A stretch of DNA of 64,000 bases from Prauserella flavalba (GCF_003202235.1 NZ_MASU01000023.1:1-64000), one strand, 5' to 3'. Positions 43,198 through 52,445 are shown, counted from the first letter of the stretch. Translations and numbers: made by a program. Notes: generated by a model from the letters alone, not told the origin.

Positions 43198-44634
43198 ATG
43201 TCGTTCGTGTCGCCACTCTTCCTGTGGTACTTCATGCCCGCGGTGCTCGTCGCGGTGCTGGTGTGCCCCCGGAGCTGGCGAAACGGCATCGTCGCGGTGG
43301 CGAGCCTGATCTTCTACGCGACGGGCGCCGGGTCGTTCACGCTGCTGCTGCTCGCGTGCATGGCGATCAACTTCGCGGCGGGTCCCGCGCTGGAACCCGA
43401 CGAATGGGGCATGCGGCCCGACAACCGGCGGCGCTGGCTGCTCATCGGCGTGATCGCGTTCGACCTGTCGATCCTGCTGGTGTGGAAGTACGCGGGCTTC
43501 GCGACCGAGCAGATCGCCTGGTTCGCGCAGCTGTTCGGCGGCGACTTCCCCATCGCGGAGCTGGCGCTGCCGATCGGGATCTCGTTCTTCACGTTCCACC
43601 ACATCTCGTACGTCGTCGACATCTACCGGGGTGAGCGGCACGCCCTGCGCAACCCGGTGTCGTTCGCGACGTACATCTCGATGTTCCCGCAGCTGGCGGC
43701 CGGCCCGATCGTGCGGTACCGGGAGATCGCCGACCAGCTGCCACAGCACCGTTCGCACCGGTTCGACGACATCGCGGCCGGATTCCCCCGGTTCGCGCTG
43801 GGCCTGGTCAAGAAGGCCGTGATCGCCGACTCGCTGGCCCGGATGGTGGACGCGTGCTTCGCGACGCCCGCCGACGAGATGACGTTCGCGATCGCGTGGC
43901 TCGGCGCGATCGGCTACACGCTGCAGCTCTACTTCGACTTCTCCGGCTACTCCGACATGGCGATCGGGCTCGGCCGGATGCTGGGCTTCCGGCTCCCGGA
44001 GAACTTCGCGCGGCCGTACTCGTCGGTGACGATCACGGAGTTCTGGCGGCGCTGGCACATGTCGCTGTCGCGGTGGTTCCGGGACTACGTGTACATCCCG
44101 CTGGGCGGCAACCGCGCGGGCGCGCGCAAGACGTACCGGAACCTGTGCATCGTGTTCGTGCTGACGGGGTTCTGGCACGGGGCGGCGTGGACGTTCGTCG
44201 TGTGGGGTGTCTACCACGGTGCGCTGCTGATCATCGAGCGCGCGTGCGGCTGGGACAAGGCGCCGAGGGATTCGGCGGCGCGCGCGGCGAGGCGGGCGCT
44301 GACGCTGGTGCTGGCGATCTTCGGCTGGGTGCTGTTCCGCTCGCCCGACATGGCGCACGCGGTGACGATGCTGGGGCACATGCTGGTGCCCGATTTCGAC
44401 GGCCTCTCGGAGCTCGTCGAGGCGTCGCTGACGAATCAGCGCCTGGTGCTCCTGCTGGGCGCGGCGGCGATCTTCTTCCTCCCGGCGCACCCGGTGACGG
44501 GCCCGCTGCTGGAGTCGGCGCGCAGCAGGCCGGCGACGGTGCTGCGGATCGGCATCATGACGGTGGGCCTCGCCTACGCGGCGATCCTGGTGGCGACGGG
44601 CACGTTCAGCCCGTTCCTGTACTACCAGTTCTGA
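43198..44634 (+). CDS. AlgI-like MBOAT O-acyltransferase
   Basis: A 478-residue multi-pass membrane acyltransferase. SRWFRDYVYIPLGGNR and the active-site His in GFWHGAAWTFVVWGVYHG are intact. It would transfer acyl groups to an exported polymer. The usual SGNH/AlgX-type partner is not next to it. AGGGGGT lies 8 nt before ATG 43198. It borders the accessory island with the IS element. Confidence 0.9.
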   Translation: MSFVSPLFLWYFMPAVLVAVLVCPRSWRNGIVAVASLIFYATGAGSFTLLLLACMAINFAAGPALEPDEWGMRPDNRRRWLLIGVIAFDLSILLVWKYAGFATEQIAWFAQLFGGDFPIAELALPIGISFFTFHHISYVVDIYRGERHALRNPVSFATYISMFPQLAAGPIVRYREIADQLPQHRSHRFDDIAAGFPRFALGLVKKAVIADSLARMVDACFATPADEMTFAIAWLGAIGYTLQLYFDFSGYSDMAIGLGRMLGFRLPENFARPYSSVTITEFWRRWHMSLSRWFRDYVYIPLGGNRAGARKTYRNLCIVFVLTGFWHGAAWTFVVWGVYHGALLIIERACGWDKAPRDSAARAARRALTLVLAIFGWVLFRSPDMAHAVTMLGHMLVPDFDGLSELVEASLTNQRLVLLLGAAAIFFLPAHPVTGPLLESARSRPATVLRIGIMTVGLAYAAILVATGTFSPFLYYQF

Positions 44635-45116
44635 CGCCCAGGTGGTCCGGTCCTCGGGTCGCCCCGTTCGCATACCCTCCTGACCTGCGCGTTGTTTGTC
44701 GATCTTTCTCGAGAGTTCTCACGCCTGCCCGCCGCCTGACGGCCTGGAGACGGCCTGGCGGCCTCCGGCCACGCCTCCCCCATCGTCCCGATACGCAGCC
44801 TCCTCAGCGGCCGCTGCACCGGGCCAAGGCACGCTTTCCCGCCTGACGCGGTGTGGCGGCCGTTGGACGATCCGGCGTCCGGGGCGGTGGGGAACTGTCT
44901 CGTCGCCTGCGGCGGCGCGCTGGCACCCACCTGCGCGCGGCCGTCCGCGCGGCCCGCCGGGCGTAGCGGAGCGGGAGCCCGGCGTGTGCGGCGGCGCGGG
45001 CGATGGCGGCGGAGGCGTTGTGAATCTCGCAGAGCTGCGCCTCGCTGGGCAGCTTCTCGCCGTCCGGCGGCGGTACTCCTTGCGATCTGCTTGTGGCGCG
45101 GTTCGTCGTCGTTCGA
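44635..45116. other. 482-bp region with no intact gene; possible coding remnant on the minus strand
   Basis: From about 45090 to 44930 one minus-strand frame has G/C at almost every third position and reads EKLPSEAQLCEIHNASAA and onward, but has no start or recognisable domain. It may be the remains of a gene truncated before the IS element arrived. Nothing else visible. Confidence 0.3.
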
Positions 45117-45191
45117 GAAGTTGTCGCTTCCGGCTGAATACTGACCCTCTGGTTCCGCGCGAACTTTGACCCACCCCATGACGATCATGAG

Positions 45192-46436
45192 GTGCTGAAC
45201 GTGGAGGACTGGGCGGAGATTCGCCGGTTGCATCGGGCGGAGGGGATGGCGGTTCGGGCTATCGCCCGCCGGCTCGGGATCTCGAGGAACACGGTGCGGA
45301 AGGCGCTCGCGTCGCACGCACCTCCGAAGTACGAGCGGCCGGCGAAGGGCTCGATTGTGGATGCGGTGGAGCCGCAGATCCGGGCGCTGCTGGCGGAGTT
45401 CCCGGACATGCCCTCAACGGTGATCCTTGAGCGGGTGGGCTGGCAGCGCGGGAAGACGGTGTTCTTCGAGCGGGTGCAGCAGCTGCGGCCGCTGTTCAAA
45501 CCGACCGATCCGGCCTCGCGCACGGAATACCAGCCGGGCGAACTGGCGCAGTGCGATCTGTGGTTCCCGCCTGTGGACATCCCGCTCAGATTCGGGCAGG
45601 TGGGCCGCCCACCGGTGTTGGTCATGGTCTCCGGCTACTCGCGGATCATGGCCGCCCGGATGCTGCCCTCGCGGCAGAGTCCGGACCTGCTGGCCGGGCA
45701 TTGGGCGCTGATCAGCGACTGGGGCCGGGTGTCCAAGGCGCTGGTGTGGGACAACGAGGCCGCTGTCGGGCAGTGGCGCGGCGGCAAGCCGCAGCTGACC
45801 GAAGCGATGAACGCCTTCCGCGGAACGCTCGGCATCAAGGTGATCCAGTGCCGCCCGGCAGACCCGGAAGCCAAGGGACTGGTCGAGCGGGCCAACGGCT
45901 ATCTGGAGACCTCGTTCCTGCCCGGCCGCGCCTTCACCAGCCCCGCCGATTTCAACACCCAGCTCGAGGACTGGCTGGTGCGGGCCAACACCCGGCAGCA
46001 CCGTCGGTTGGGCTGCCGCCCGATCGACCGCTGGGAGGCCGACAAGGCGGCGATGCTCGAGCTACCGCCGGTCGCCCCGGTGGTGGGGTGGCGCAGCACC
46101 ACCCGGCTCCCGCGCGACCACTACGTGCGGCTGGACTCCAACGACTACTCCGTGCACCCCAGCGCCGTCGGTCGCCGGGTGGAGATCAGCGCCGACCTCG
46201 ACGCGGTCGTGGTCACCCTCGCCGGTGTCGAGGTCGCCCGGCATGCCCGTTGCTGGGCCGATCACCAAAGCATCACCGACCCGGTGCACGCCGCCGCGGC
46301 CGCCGAACTACGGCAGGCCCGTCGACTGGTCGCTGTCGCTCCGGTGCAGACCGCTGTCGAGCAGCGCAGCCTGGCCGACTACGACCGACTGTTCGGCCTC
46401 ACCGACACCCCGGTCAGTGCCGAGGGGGTCGCGTGA
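45192..46436 (+). CDS. istA: IS21-family transposase IstA
   Basis: A 414-residue DDE transposase: N-terminal HTH (MAVRAIARRLGISRNTVRKAL), rve-type core with Asp in AQCDLWFPP, Asp in LVWDNEAAV and Glu in AKGLVERANGYLE, and a C-terminal beta barrel (LDSNDYSVHPSAVGRRVEI). GTG start shortly inside the left inverted repeat. Its stop overlaps the istB ATG. Confidence 0.95.
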   Translation: MLNVEDWAEIRRLHRAEGMAVRAIARRLGISRNTVRKALASHAPPKYERPAKGSIVDAVEPQIRALLAEFPDMPSTVILERVGWQRGKTVFFERVQQLRPLFKPTDPASRTEYQPGELAQCDLWFPPVDIPLRFGQVGRPPVLVMVSGYSRIMAARMLPSRQSPDLLAGHWALISDWGRVSKALVWDNEAAVGQWRGGKPQLTEAMNAFRGTLGIKVIQCRPADPEAKGLVERANGYLETSFLPGRAFTSPADFNTQLEDWLVRANTRQHRRLGCRPIDRWEADKAAMLELPPVAPVVGWRSTTRLPRDHYVRLDSNDYSVHPSAVGRRVEISADLDAVVVTLAGVEVARHARCWADHQSITDPVHAAAAAELRQARRLVAVAPVQTAVEQRSLADYDRLFGLTDTPVSAEGVA

Positions 46437-47236
46437 TGGCCAGCAAGACAAGCAACGGCAACGGCCGCAATGTGGCATCCGAGATCGCCTACCTGACCCG
46501 GGCGTTGAAGGCACCCTCGCTGGCCGGGTCGGTGGAGCGGCTGGCCGAACGGGCCCGCGCCGAGACCTGGACCTATGAGGAATTCCTGGCCGCCTGCCTG
46601 CAACGTGAGGTCGCCGCCCGCGAAGCCCACGGCGGCGAAGGCCGCATCCGCTCGGCCCGATTCCCGTCGCGCAAATCGCTGGAGGAGTTCGACTTCGATC
46701 ACCAGCGCTCGCTCAAGCGGGACACCATCACCCACCTCGGCACCCTGGACTTCATCACTGGCAAGGACAACGTGGTCTTCCTCGGCCCACCCGGCACCGG
46801 CAAGACCCACCTGTCCATCGGATTAGGCATCCGGGCCTGCCAGGCCGGGCACCGTGTCGCCTTCGCCACCGCCGCCGAATGGGTCGCCCGGCTGGCCGAC
46901 GCCCACCACGCTGGCAAGCTGCAAGAGGAGCTCGTCAAGCTCGGCCGCATCCCGCTGCTCATCGTCGACGAGGTCGGCTACATCCCCTTCGAAGCCGAAG
47001 CCGCGAACCTGTTCTTCCAGCTGGTGTCCAGCCGCTACGAACGAGCCTCGCTGATCGTCACCAGCAACAAGCCCTTCGGCCGCTGGGGTGAAGTCTTCGG
47101 CGACGACGTCGTCGCCGCCGCGATGATCGACCGCCTCGTCCACCACGCCGAAGTCATCTCACTGAAGGGAGACAGCTATCGACTCAAGGACCGAGACCTC
47201 GGCCGCGTCCCAGCGGCCACCAAGACCAACGACTAG
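46436..47236 (+). CDS. istB: IS21-family helper ATPase IstB
   Basis: A 266-residue AAA+ ATPase that aids target capture: Walker A GPPGTGKTHL, Walker B LLIVDEVGYIPF, sensor SLIVTSNKPF and the MIDRLVHHAEVI segment. TGATG overlap with istA; ends 9 nt before the right inverted repeat. Confidence 0.95.
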   Translation: MASKTSNGNGRNVASEIAYLTRALKAPSLAGSVERLAERARAETWTYEEFLAACLQREVAAREAHGGEGRIRSARFPSRKSLEEFDFDHQRSLKRDTITHLGTLDFITGKDNVVFLGPPGTGKTHLSIGLGIRACQAGHRVAFATAAEWVARLADAHHAGKLQEELVKLGRIPLLIVDEVGYIPFEAEAANLFFQLVSSRYERASLIVTSNKPFGRWGEVFGDDVVAAAMIDRLVHHAEVISLKGDSYRLKDRDLGRVPAATKTND

Positions 47237-47507
47237 CAACATCCCGGGGTGGGTCAACCTTCACCCGGAACAACCGGGTCAGGATTCAAGCGGCGTTGAC
47301 AGAAGTCCGGTGCTCGCCGAACAGCAATTTTGACGCCTGCGGACACGCAGGCTCCTCGGCGGCCTCGGCCCTCGCTTCGCCGAGCGTCCCTCCGCGGGTT
47401 CTCGCTGCTCACGGGCACCGGCCATTCTTGGCCGCCCGGTGACCTTGTTCGGGCACGCCGGGGGCAGCAGCGTGAGCGGCGGACCGCATCGAGGCAGGTG
47501 ACGAGAG

Positions 47508-48065
47508 ATGAACCAGAAGGTGGACCTGGCGAGCCGTTACGAGGGCGCGGACGCCACGGGCTCCATTCACATCGCGATGAACCCCCAGGCACTCGTGCTC
47601 AGCGTGAGCATCAACGAGGGTTGGCGCAAGAAGCTGGCTCCCGAGCAGTTCGCCGACGCGCTACTCGACGCGTATCGGGAAGCCATGCAGACGGCGATCT
47701 CGGCAGCGGCCACGGCGGGAAGCTCCGGGGCCGCGCGGGGACCGGCGAGCCAGGCCATAGCGAAGATCCTGCGCGATTACGACGACGATGGCCCATCCGC
47801 TGACTGGTACACCGGTATCCGGGCGAAACTCGATCGGATCAAGCAGCGCCGGAAAGCCATCGAGGAGTACGTCGCGGAAGCCAGGGTCGACCCGATCGAC
47901 CGAGAGGTGCGCGGCCCGAACGGATATCTCACCTTCCAGCTGCAACGCGGAATTCCGGTCAGCGTCACCGCTGCGGTGCCCGCGTTGCGATCAGCGAGCA
48001 CCGAGCTGCTCCGCAAGGACGCGATGGCGGCATTTCGCGCGGCGAATCTGACGGCCGAGAACTGA
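47508..48065 (+). CDS. YbaB/EbfC-like protein, first gene of a type VII secretion module
   Basis: About 185 residues. The first 70 (TGSIHIAMNPQALVLSVSINEGW...FADALLDAYREAMQTA) have the strand-strand-helix pattern of YbaB/EbfC-like proteins often found beside WXG100-type genes in this family. The rest (a linker, then WYTGIRAKLDRIKQRR) is not recognised. It may act as a chaperone or partner for the next two products. Lower GC than the core genes, and 200 bp from the IS element. Confidence 0.6.
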   Translation: MNQKVDLASRYEGADATGSIHIAMNPQALVLSVSINEGWRKKLAPEQFADALLDAYREAMQTAISAAATAGSSGAARGPASQAIAKILRDYDDDGPSADWYTGIRAKLDRIKQRRKAIEEYVAEARVDPIDREVRGPNGYLTFQLQRGIPVSVTAAVPALRSASTELLRKDAMAAFRAANLTAEN

Positions 48066-48112
48066 CGGCTCCGACCGGCAACGAAAACAACCAATACTTG
48101 GAAAGGGTTCAC

Positions 48113-48490
48113 ATGCCTGGCTACGAAGTCATCAGCTCGGCGGTGCGCGCCGAGGCACCGAAGTGGGACGAGTTCACCGAGGTGGTGAAGACGACCCGAG
48201 CGTTCATCCAGGGTGCCACCCTGGAGAGGACCGCCTTCTTCGTTCTGACCCCCACGGCGGGCATCGAGATCAACCTGGCCCCGGAGACCCATCAGCAGGC
48301 GTACGAGAAGGTTCGCACCTACATGGATTCCGTTCTTCAGGGCGCCGAGGTGGAATTTCCGCAAATCGGGGACGCCTTGATCAAGGCCGCCAACAAGTAC
48401 GACCAGGCCGAGGAAGAGGTCGAATTCGACCTCAACGAAATCTGGACCATCAACAACGAGTTCCACAAGCCCGCGAAGCAACACGGGTAA
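48113..48490 (+). CDS. EspC/DUF2580-like ESX secretion-associated protein
   Basis: A 125-residue mainly helical protein (APKWDEFTEVVKTTRAFIQG, then HQQAYEKVRTYMDSVLQGA). A C-terminal type VII export signal YxxxE is visible as YDQAE. No catalytic motif. GGAAAGG precedes ATG 48113. Probably a secreted partner of the following larger protein. The EspC assignment rests on size, helices and motif only. Confidence 0.6.
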   Translation: MPGYEVISSAVRAEAPKWDEFTEVVKTTRAFIQGATLERTAFFVLTPTAGIEINLAPETHQQAYEKVRTYMDSVLQGAEVEFPQIGDALIKAANKYDQAEEEVEFDLNEIWTINNEFHKPAKQHG

Positions 48491-48552
48491 ATCCTGTTCC
48501 TCCGCTCACCACCTGGTCAACATTCCGACCTCAACCGACCGAGGAGTCAGCC

Positions 48553-49287
48553 ATGCCACCCACCTTCGCGGAGCTGGAGACCTCATGGAACGAGTCGTTC
48601 TCCGAAGCCAAGGACGCCATCGGGCAAATCCAGAATTTTTTCACACAAATCGACAACGAAACGAGCATGGCCGTCGAAATCCTGTCCTCCGCCGTCAAGG
48701 TCGGCGTCAAGAGGCTGGGGGAACTGAAGGACGATCTCGTTGCGATGTACAACGAGGCCGAGCCTCATCAACTGCCGGTGATCTCGTTGATGAAGCAGAG
48801 CTTTGCCTGGCTCGACAACGTCAAGAGTCCCATCTCGAATCTCTCCCCGCAGGTCACGATCTGGCGCGACCAGAACCTGTCCAGCTGGGGAGGTGGCGCG
48901 GGCCGCGCATACCTGCTCGAAAAAACGACACAACAGAAAGCTGCGATCGACGACGTCTCGAAGAATGCGGACAAGATCAGCGAATGGCTGATGGACATCG
49001 CGCAGCGGAACGTCGAATACATGCTCGAGTTCGTCGACAAGCTCGGCGTGATAGTCGGCCATTACGCGGGCGCAGCGGCCGCCGCGGCTACCCTGGTCGG
49101 CATCGCCGAGGCAATCGGTGATGCGGCAGATGCGGTTGCCGCGGTCTTCGCCGAAATGGTGGACCAGTTGACCGACGTTGCGTCCAGGTTCATGCTCGCG
49201 GTATCCGACGAACGAAAGATCGACAGCATTACGACCGACAACACCGCGCTTCCGGGCGGCAAATGGCCGGAGTCGGTTGTCGGCTAG
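48553..49287 (+). CDS. WXG/LXG-like putative type VII secretion substrate
   Basis: A 244-residue helical protein: long amphipathic helices (1-110), a SSWGGGAGRAYLLEKT turn resembling WxG, then an Ala-rich helix (YAGAAAAAATLVGIAEAIGDAADAVAAVFAEM). The C-terminal tail is short with no recognisable toxin domain. GAGGAG precedes ATG 48553. Likely exported together with the upstream EspC-like protein; no secretion ATPase or membrane core is in the window. Confidence 0.6.
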   Translation: MPPTFAELETSWNESFSEAKDAIGQIQNFFTQIDNETSMAVEILSSAVKVGVKRLGELKDDLVAMYNEAEPHQLPVISLMKQSFAWLDNVKSPISNLSPQVTIWRDQNLSSWGGGAGRAYLLEKTTQQKAAIDDVSKNADKISEWLMDIAQRNVEYMLEFVDKLGVIVGHYAGAAAAAATLVGIAEAIGDAADAVAAVFAEMVDQLTDVASRFMLAVSDERKIDSITTDNTALPGGKWPESVVG

Positions 49288-49346
49288 GGCATGACCGGCG
49301 CGAGCGGCGCCGATGAGTTTTCCCGGCCCCCCGGGTCTACCCCGGC

Positions 49347-49967
49347 ATGAACAACAACGTGACCGCCAACCTCGCCGTCTCGCTCGACGGCTACACCGCC
49401 GGGCCCGGGCAGACTCTCGACAATCCCTTCGGTACCGGGGCGGACGCCCTCACCGCGTGGATGTTCGAGACCGACCTGCCGGGGCGCGAGCGCGACAAGC
49501 AGCTGCTCTCCGACATCCACGCCAACACGGGCGCGCACATCATGGGGCGCAACATGTTCGGGCCAGGGCGCGGCGCCTGGGACCAGAGCTGGACCGGGTG
49601 GTGGGGTGACGAGCCGCCCTACCACGCACCTGTCTTCGTCCTGACCCACCACGAGCGGGCGCCGCTGAAGATGCAGGGCGGCACCACGTTCACGTTCGTC
49701 ACCGACGGCATCGAGTCGGCACTCGAGCAGGCTCGCGCGGCCGCGGGCGAGCAGGACGTGGAGATCGCGGGCGGGGCCGCCACCGTGCGCCAGTACCTGG
49801 CCGCCGGTCTGCTCGACGAGCTGTGGCTTCATCTCGTTCCCGTGACGATGGGTGCCGGTGAGCGACTCCTCGACGGGGTCCACGGGCTGGCCATGGAACC
49901 CGTCGAGGTGATCGGCTCGCCCACCGTGACCCACCTGCGGTACCGCGTCAGCCGCCCAGCCCGATAG
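49347..49967 (+). CDS. dihydrofolate-reductase-family protein (RibD C-terminal-like)
   Basis: A 206-residue RibD-C-type reductase. ANLAVSLDGYTAGP start, IMGRNMFGPGRG cofactor-phosphate loop, VEIAGGAATVRQYLAAGLLDELWLHLVPV. Relatives are NADPH reductases of unknown substrate and minor trimethoprim-type DHFR homologues. Its end overlaps the SLC13 gene by 20 nt tail to tail. Confidence 0.9.
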   Translation: MNNNVTANLAVSLDGYTAGPGQTLDNPFGTGADALTAWMFETDLPGRERDKQLLSDIHANTGAHIMGRNMFGPGRGAWDQSWTGWWGDEPPYHAPVFVLTHHERAPLKMQGGTTFTFVTDGIESALEQARAAAGEQDVEIAGGAATVRQYLAAGLLDELWLHLVPVTMGAGERLLDGVHGLAMEPVEVIGSPTVTHLRYRVSRPAR

Positions 49968-51561
49968 CGGCGACCATGAGCGGGATCAGGAGTGCGATCA
50001 GGATCGCGCCCGCGACGTCGAAGAACGCGCCGGAGCGGATCATCTTCGTGATGGGCACCGCTCCGGACCCGTAGACGATCGCGTTCTGCGGCGTCGACAC
50101 CGGCAGCATGAAGCCGAACGACGCCGCGAACGTCGCCGCCAGCGCCGGGATGAACGGGTTGACCCCCGCGGCCTCGGCGATCGGGATGATGATCGGAACC
50201 ACCACCGCCGCCGACGCGGTGTTGGACGTCGTCTCCGACACCACGATCGCCAGCAGCACCGCGAAGATCACCAGCGTGACGCTGCTCGTGAAGCCGAGCG
50301 CGTTGGCCAGACCCGTGCCGACGCGCTCGGCGAGGCCCGTGTCCCGCAGCAGCGTGCCGAAGATGATGCCCGTGCCGAAGAGCAACACCGTGCCCCAGTC
50401 GATGCGCGCCGCCTCCGTCCACGTGAGCGTGAACCTGCGCTCCGGCCAGTTCACCGGCAGCAGGAACAGCAGCGCGGCGCCGAGCACGGCCACGACGCCC
50501 TCGTCGAGCCGGTTGCTGATCATGTCGTAGGCCTCCGAGTCGCCGCCCGCGACGAGCGCGACGATGCCCGGCGTCACCCACAGCACCACGGTGACCAGGA
50601 ACGCGATGAGGGTGTTCCACTCCGCGCGGGAGAGCTTGCCGAGCTTCTCCCGCTCGGCGGCGACGTACTCCTCGACGCCGGAGAGCCGCTTGACCTCGGG
50701 TCGGTTCAGCAGGATCAGCACCGCGGCGAGCACCACGAACATCAGCACGCACACGGGCAGGGCCATGACCGTCCACTGCAGGAAGGAGATCCGCTCGCCG
50801 GTCGCCTCCTCGATCAGCTCCCTGCCGATGAGGTTCGGCGGCGAGCCGATCGGCGTCAGCAGCCCGCCGACGCTCGCACCGTAGGCGAGCACGAGCATCA
50901 GCGCGATACCCACTCGCAGCCGCAGCGGATCGAAGTTCTCCCCTTCCGGTGTCTGCCTACGGATGAGCTCCGCGATCACCGACAGCAGGCCGACCGCGGT
51001 CGGCAGCAGCATCGCGACCGTCGCCGTGTTGGAGATGAACGCCGAAATGACGCACGTGACGGCGCCGAGCGCCACGATCACGCGCCACGTGCTCTTGCCG
51101 ACGCCCGGCAGGCTCAGGATCCGGAACGCGAACCTGCGTGCCAGCCCGTGCCGCAACATCGCCTGCGCCAGGATGAACGCGCCGATGAACACGAACACCG
51201 TCGACGAACCGAACGGAGCCAGCACGTCGTCGGCGGGCAGCACGCCGAGTATCACGATCGCGGCGACCCCGATGAGGCCGCCGACCGGGATCGGCACCGG
51301 CTCGCACACCCAGAGCACCACGACGCCCAGCAACACGGCCGCGAGCTGTTGCTGCGAGGAGTCGAGCGCGGTCGGCACGAACAGGAAGACGATCGTCACC
51401 AGGGGCGCGAGAACGAAGCCGACCGTTCTGCGCGCTCTTTCGAACCGTTCCTCGGCCGGCGTCAGCTTCTGCTCGGCCAGCCCGCGATAGGTACTTCCGG
51501 AGAGCAGGGCCGACGTGACGCTCTGCGTACGCCCGCCTTCGGCATCATCGCTTGGTCCCAT
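49948..51561 (-). CDS. SLC13/DASS-family anion permease
   Basis: A 537-residue divalent anion:Na+ symporter-type permease with two SNT substrate/sodium motifs (FISNTATVAML and TTSNTASAAVVV) in inverted halves, and VGGLLTPIGSPPNLIG. Substrates in the family are dicarboxylates, phosphate or sulfate. Leaderless start: TAGGGT 6 nt before the ATG, with a CRP-like site over the -35. Confidence 0.9.
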   Translation of the reverse strand: MGPSDDAEGGRTQSVTSALLSGSTYRGLAEQKLTPAEERFERARRTVGFVLAPLVTIVFLFVPTALDSSQQQLAAVLLGVVVLWVCEPVPIPVGGLIGVAAIVILGVLPADDVLAPFGSSTVFVFIGAFILAQAMLRHGLARRFAFRILSLPGVGKSTWRVIVALGAVTCVISAFISNTATVAMLLPTAVGLLSVIAELIRRQTPEGENFDPLRLRVGIALMLVLAYGASVGGLLTPIGSPPNLIGRELIEEATGERISFLQWTVMALPVCVLMFVVLAAVLILLNRPEVKRLSGVEEYVAAEREKLGKLSRAEWNTLIAFLVTVVLWVTPGIVALVAGGDSEAYDMISNRLDEGVVAVLGAALLFLLPVNWPERRFTLTWTEAARIDWGTVLLFGTGIIFGTLLRDTGLAERVGTGLANALGFTSSVTLVIFAVLLAIVVSETTSNTASAAVVVPIIIPIAEAAGVNPFIPALAATFAASFGFMLPVSTPQNAIVYGSGAVPITKMIRSGAFFDVAGAILIALLIPLMVAAIGLGG

Positions 51562-51567
51562 ACCGGG

Positions 51568-51573
51568 ACCCTA
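51568..51573 (-). promoter_or_regulatory. -10 hexamer TAGGGT of leaderless SLC13 gene
   Basis: On the minus strand TAGGGT is followed by CCCGGT and then ATG at 51561. Confidence 0.55.
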
Positions 51574-51580
51574 TCGAGTC

Positions 51581-51596
51581 AGTGATCCACGTCACT
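51581..51596. promoter_or_regulatory. CRP/GlxR-like site AGTGA-N6-TCACT
   Basis: AGTGATCCACGTCACT is a dyad with the GTGA-N6-TCAC core of cAMP-receptor sites, placed over the -35 region of the SLC13 promoter. Confidence 0.45.
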
Positions 51597-51620
51597 AGGC
51601 CTCACGGCTCAATGCCCGGA

Positions 51621-52322
51621 TCAATGTCCGGTCTCCGGCACGAGCGCGAGCTGGTCCGGGTGGAAGGCGTCGCGCTGCGGCGGCGGCAGCCACGCCTCCG
51701 GCCGGTTGCTCTTGTGCTTGCCCAGTTCCGTGAGGCTCAGCGGCGCGCCGAAGTCGGTGCCGTACGAGTCGGTCTTGTCGATTCGCACCAGGTGCGTCTC
51801 CTCGGGCGGCAATCCGATGCCGATCGCGATCACGTACGCGTCGGGCAGCTCGGAGGTGAAGCCGGCCCACGCTCCCGCGAAGTGCCACACCCGCGCCCGC
51901 ACCGGCTCGCCCTCGACCCGCCAGGTCACCTGAGGCCACTCCTCGTACCGCTTCGCCTGCTTCTCCGCGTGCTCGACGAGCGCGAGAATCAGCCCGTCGG
52001 GGCGCGGCACGGACCCGTCCGGAAGGGTCAGGTTGACCAGGCCGAACGCGCCGCCGAAGGCCACCTCGGCGAGCGGGTCACCGCCGTTGGGGCACATGGT
52101 CTCGTCGTAGCGCGGCCTCGGCAGCGTGCCGATCCGGACACCGTGCTCGCTCCCCTGCCGCCGATGCCCGAGCCACAGCGCCCACGGCCGGCCGTCGGGG
52201 GCCCCTTCGAAGAAGTCCACCCAGCGAGGGCCCCGGAAACCCCAGTCGAGCCCGTAGACGGCGAAGTCGACGGGCAACGATGTTTTGTCTGCGACATCCG
52301 AGTTCACCCGGAAATACTGCAC
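51621..52322 (-). CDS. conserved hypothetical protein
   Basis: A 233-residue soluble protein starting MQYFRVNSDVADK, with no signal, helix bundle or catalytic motif I recognise. Tryptophan-rich central strands (WPQVTWRVEGEPVRARVWHF) suggest a beta-rich fold. GTG 52322 is preferred because the N terminus has a typical start-like strand; GTG 52307 is possible. Isolated between SLC13 and a hairpin repeat. Confidence 0.6.
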   Translation of the reverse strand: MQYFRVNSDVADKTSLPVDFAVYGLDWGFRGPRWVDFFEGAPDGRPWALWLGHRRQGSEHGVRIGTLPRPRYDETMCPNGGDPLAEVAFGGAFGLVNLTLPDGSVPRPDGLILALVEHAEKQAKRYEEWPQVTWRVEGEPVRARVWHFAGAWAGFTSELPDAYVIAIGIGLPPEETHLVRIDKTDSYGTDFGAPLSLTELGKHKSNRPEAWLPPPQRDAFHPDQLALVPETGH

Positions 52323-52445
52323 TCTTCAACCCGCATCGGCAGCTCGATCGTTACCAAGCCGCAGCATTGGGTGACGCTGCGCGAGATCGCCCGTGACGGT
52401 CCGGAGTGGACGATTCCACAGTGGAGCGCGCAAGGGCACACCCCA

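Larger units (their letters stand above)
45122..47301 (+). mobile_element. complete IS21-family insertion sequence (2180 bp)
   Basis: Two genes istA/istB between 56-bp terminal inverted repeats (45122-45177 and 47246-47301) that match at 42 of 56 positions without gaps and begin TGTC. A direct repeat GAAGT flanks it (45117-45121 and 47302-47306), so ends and target duplication are defined. Both genes are intact, suggesting recent insertion. Confidence 0.92.

Noticed and set aside
44851-45144. Small plus-strand open frame in the IS left flank
   Set aside because: Arg/Ala-rich without a start signal; runs into the IS inverted repeat and has poor codon bias compared with the opposite strand.
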